A stretch of 6,989 nt of DNA from Pseudomonadota bacterium (lineage in GTDB: Bacteria > Bdellovibrionota > Oligoflexia > Oligoflexales > Oligoflexaceae). The stretch spans positions 1 to 6,989 of the forward strand of contig JAKQGS010000431.1 of NCBI GenBank assembly GCA_029556045.1, in the 5' to 3' direction. The translations under genes were made by a program, and so were the position numbers. The notes under the pieces are model-generated. The model did not search any database. It was not told the origin of the DNA and was given only the letters and a program-made list of their open reading frames with translations. Shown piece after piece: positions 5,192-6,989 of this stretch. Position 1 is the first letter of the stretch, and the number at the start of each line of letters is the position of its first letter.

Positions 5192-6989
5192 ATGAATCAC
5201 ACGTCTTTGAAAAAGCAAATTCTGCCGCAGGCGGATCGGGCACCACCTCCCTATAGTGAGGTGGATCCTCCCCGGTTTTCCGTGTTTGAAAAGTTACCAT
5301 CTACGGAAGAGAGCAAACTCGGCACCTACATTGGGGTGTTCCGTCCGACATTGCTCACCATCCTGGGCGCCATCATGTTCTTGCGCTTCGGTTATGTGGT
5401 GGGCCATGCGGGCCTGTTCGGAGCGTTGCTGATTCTCCTGATGACTTATGTCATCACCGGCACCGCCACCCTGTCGTTTAGTTCCATCACCACCAATATC
5501 CGATTGAAAACCGGTGGGGTCTTTGCGCTGGTGAGCCAGTCTCTGGGGCTCGAAGCCGGAGGTGCCCTGGGACTACCGCTCTATTTTGCGCAGGTGATGG
5601 GCAGTGTTTTATGCATCTATGGTTTTGCAGAGGGTTGGGCTTTTTTATACCCGGAACATAATACCAAGCTGGTGATCCTGACGGTGTATGCCAGCGGATT
5701 GGCGCTGGCCTTCATCTCCGAGAAAATGGTGCTGCAGATGCAATTTCTAGTGCTGCTGGCCCTCATTATCGCGTTCATCAGCATGTTTGGCAGCCTCAGC
5801 GAAATGAAGAGGTTTCAGAATCCGGAGGTCTGGGGCTCATTCAAAGGGGTGGACTTATGGGTCCTGTTCGCCATTTTCTTTCCTGCCGGTACCGGCATTA
5901 AAGTCGGGGCAAGCCTTGCGGGCAAGTTGGAAGATCCCCGTCGCAGTATTCCCATCGGCACCATGGCGGCCTGGGCCATATCCTTTGTGGTCTACGCGTT
6001 ACTGATCATCTGGTATGCCGTTGTCGCCTCCCCCAAGGAGTTGCAGACCAACTATCTGATCGCTCTGGATCGGGCCTTATGGGGGCCCGCTGTTTTGATC
6101 GGCCTGCTGGCCACCTGCGCCTCCGGTGCCATCAGTCTGATCCTGACAGCTTCCGCTGATCTGGCGGCACTTGGGCATCACGGCATCGTCCCGAAGGGTA
6201 AATTCCTTGCCAAATCCTCCCGTGGCGGCAATACAAGGAATGCCACCCTCATAACCGGGGGGGTGATAGCCTGCGGCCTCCTGCTGGGGGACCTCAACCG
6301 GGTGGCAAGCCTGATCACCATGTTTTACCTAATCACCTATGCCACCTTGAACATCGTGGTTCTGATTGAACAAAGCCTTGGCCTGCTGTCGTTTCGCCCC
6401 ACATTTAAAGTACCGATCTGGGTGCCGGCGTTGGGCACCATCACCAGCGTGTTTGCGATGATCATCACCAACCCGGCCTTTGGCCTGATTGCCCTGTCAG
6501 CCGTGGTGGGGGTGTATATCTATCTGGAACGCAAACAGCTGGCCACCCCGTGGGAAACCGTGCGTTCCGGTATCTTCATTGCCCTGGCGGATTGGGCCGC
6601 GCGCCAGACCCAGAAAATATCGAGCGCCAATGAACGAGCCTGGAAGCCGGACCTGTTGGTTCCCATCGACGATCCCCGGCAATTGCAGGGGGAATACCGC
6701 CTGCTACTGTCCATCATGAACCCAAAGGGAAGCCTGCACGTTCTCAACGTTCATCCTGTTGCGGCCCAACAGTCGGATGAAAGGCTCGATGAAATTGTGC
6801 GTTTTTTCCAACGGGAAGAAATTTTTGCCACCTACGCCACCATCGAGTCCCCCAACATACTAGCGGGGGTGCGCACCGGCATGGCGGTGTTAAAAGGTAC
6901 GTTTTTCAAACCCAATATCCTGTTTATCAATGCGCAAAACCGCACTGAAGAAAATATCCGCGATTTGATCACCATGGCCAAATCCCACA
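5192..6989 (+). CDS. Prokaryotic cation-chloride cotransporter (SLC12-like), 3' end cut by window edge
   Basis: The frame is open from the ATG at 5192 to the right edge: 599 residues and no stop. It matches the cation-chloride cotransporter family of the APC superfamily, which couples chloride movement to Na+ and/or K+ across the inner membrane. A polar N-terminus (1-42) precedes a Gly-rich TM1 (about 47-72, G-V-F-R-P-T-L-L-T-I-L-G). Next comes G-G-V-F-A-L-V-S-Q-S-L-G (108-119), equivalent to the family's GGxYYxISRSLG block. The diagnostic TM6 segment follows (229-255), with F-F-P-A-G-T-G-I, then D-P-R-R-S-I-P-x-G-T. About 12 membrane segments end near 445. From about 484 (K-P-D-L-L-V-P) the cytoplasmic CCC C-terminal domain begins and runs off the window, including a G-V-R-T-G-M-A-V-L-K block with a following K-P-N-I-L strand. 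No strong Shine-Dalgarno is visible; AGAG lies about 12 nt upstream. The transported ions cannot be fixed from sequence. Confidence 0.9.
   Translation, partial: MNHTSLKKQILPQADRAPPPYSEVDPPRFSVFEKLPSTEESKLGTYIGVFRPTLLTILGAIMFLRFGYVVGHAGLFGALLILLMTYVITGTATLSFSSITTNIRLKTGGVFALVSQSLGLEAGGALGLPLYFAQVMGSVLCIYGFAEGWAFLYPEHNTKLVILTVYASGLALAFISEKMVLQMQFLVLLALIIAFISMFGSLSEMKRFQNPEVWGSFKGVDLWVLFAIFFPAGTGIKVGASLAGKLEDPRRSIPIGTMAAWAISFVVYALLIIWYAVVASPKELQTNYLIALDRALWGPAVLIGLLATCASGAISLILTASADLAALGHHGIVPKGKFLAKSSRGGNTRNATLITGGVIACGLLLGDLNRVASLITMFYLITYATLNIVVLIEQSLGLLSFRPTFKVPIWVPALGTITSVFAMIITNPAFGLIALSAVVGVYIYLERKQLATPWETVRSGIFIALADWAARQTQKISSANERAWKPDLLVPIDDPRQLQGEYRLLLSIMNPKGSLHVLNVHPVAAQQSDERLDEIVRFFQREEIFATYATIESPNILAGVRTGMAVLKGTFFKPNILFINAQNRTEENIRDLITMAKSH

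Noticed and set aside
4997..5218. A 73-codon minus-strand frame in the divergent intergenic region
   Set aside because: It overlaps the cotransporter start, lacks a ribosome site and shows no family features; it is most likely chance.

Overview
The window reads as a chromosomal segment of a Gram-negative bacterium of moderate G+C content, most likely a member of the Pseudomonadota. The grounds are an RlmI-type 23S rRNA methyltransferase whose C-terminus closely resembles the gammaproteobacterial enzymes, a Sec signal peptide, a lipoprotein precursor and sigma70-like promoter elements. I cannot place it more precisely. There is no rRNA, tRNA, CRISPR array, phage module or transposase gene.

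Layout, left to right. Six genes lie on the minus strand and one on the plus strand. (1) The left edge cuts a small predicted lipoprotein gene of unknown function (1-449), which has its own extended -10 promoter. (2) Upstream of it are a DCC/DUF393-family thiol-disulfide oxidoreductase-like gene (530-934) and a secreted protein of unknown family (990-1955), built from three divergent repeats that each carry one cysteine pair. (3) The 1956-2198 gap holds a 126-bp non-coding palindromic element, MITE-like, with 22-bp terminal inverted repeats and a 7-bp flanking direct repeat. One copy of the direct repeat contains the stop codon of rlmI. (4) rlmI (2199-3392) overlaps by 4 bp a PhoU-family gene (3389-4081). 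A sepiapterin/benzil reductase-like SDR gene (4158-4937) lies just upstream and could share the transcript. (5) A divergent intergenic region (4938-5191) separates the SDR gene from a plus-strand gene (5192 to the right edge) for a prokaryotic cation-chloride cotransporter (SLC12-like, APC superfamily) that includes the start of the cytoplasmic CCC C-terminal domain.

How the genes may work together. PhoU and RlmI are probably translated from one mRNA by coupling, but no Pst/Pho genes are visible, so the PhoU-like protein may serve another transporter or regulator. The DCC protein and the disulfide-candidate secreted protein are adjacent and co-oriented, which suggests but does not prove a thiol-redox link. 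The transporter stands apart with its own promoter region and a probably structured leader of about 165 nt. The points most worth checking are the palindromic element at the end of rlmI, the three-repeat cysteine-pair protein, and the cotransporter's changed ion-site residues.
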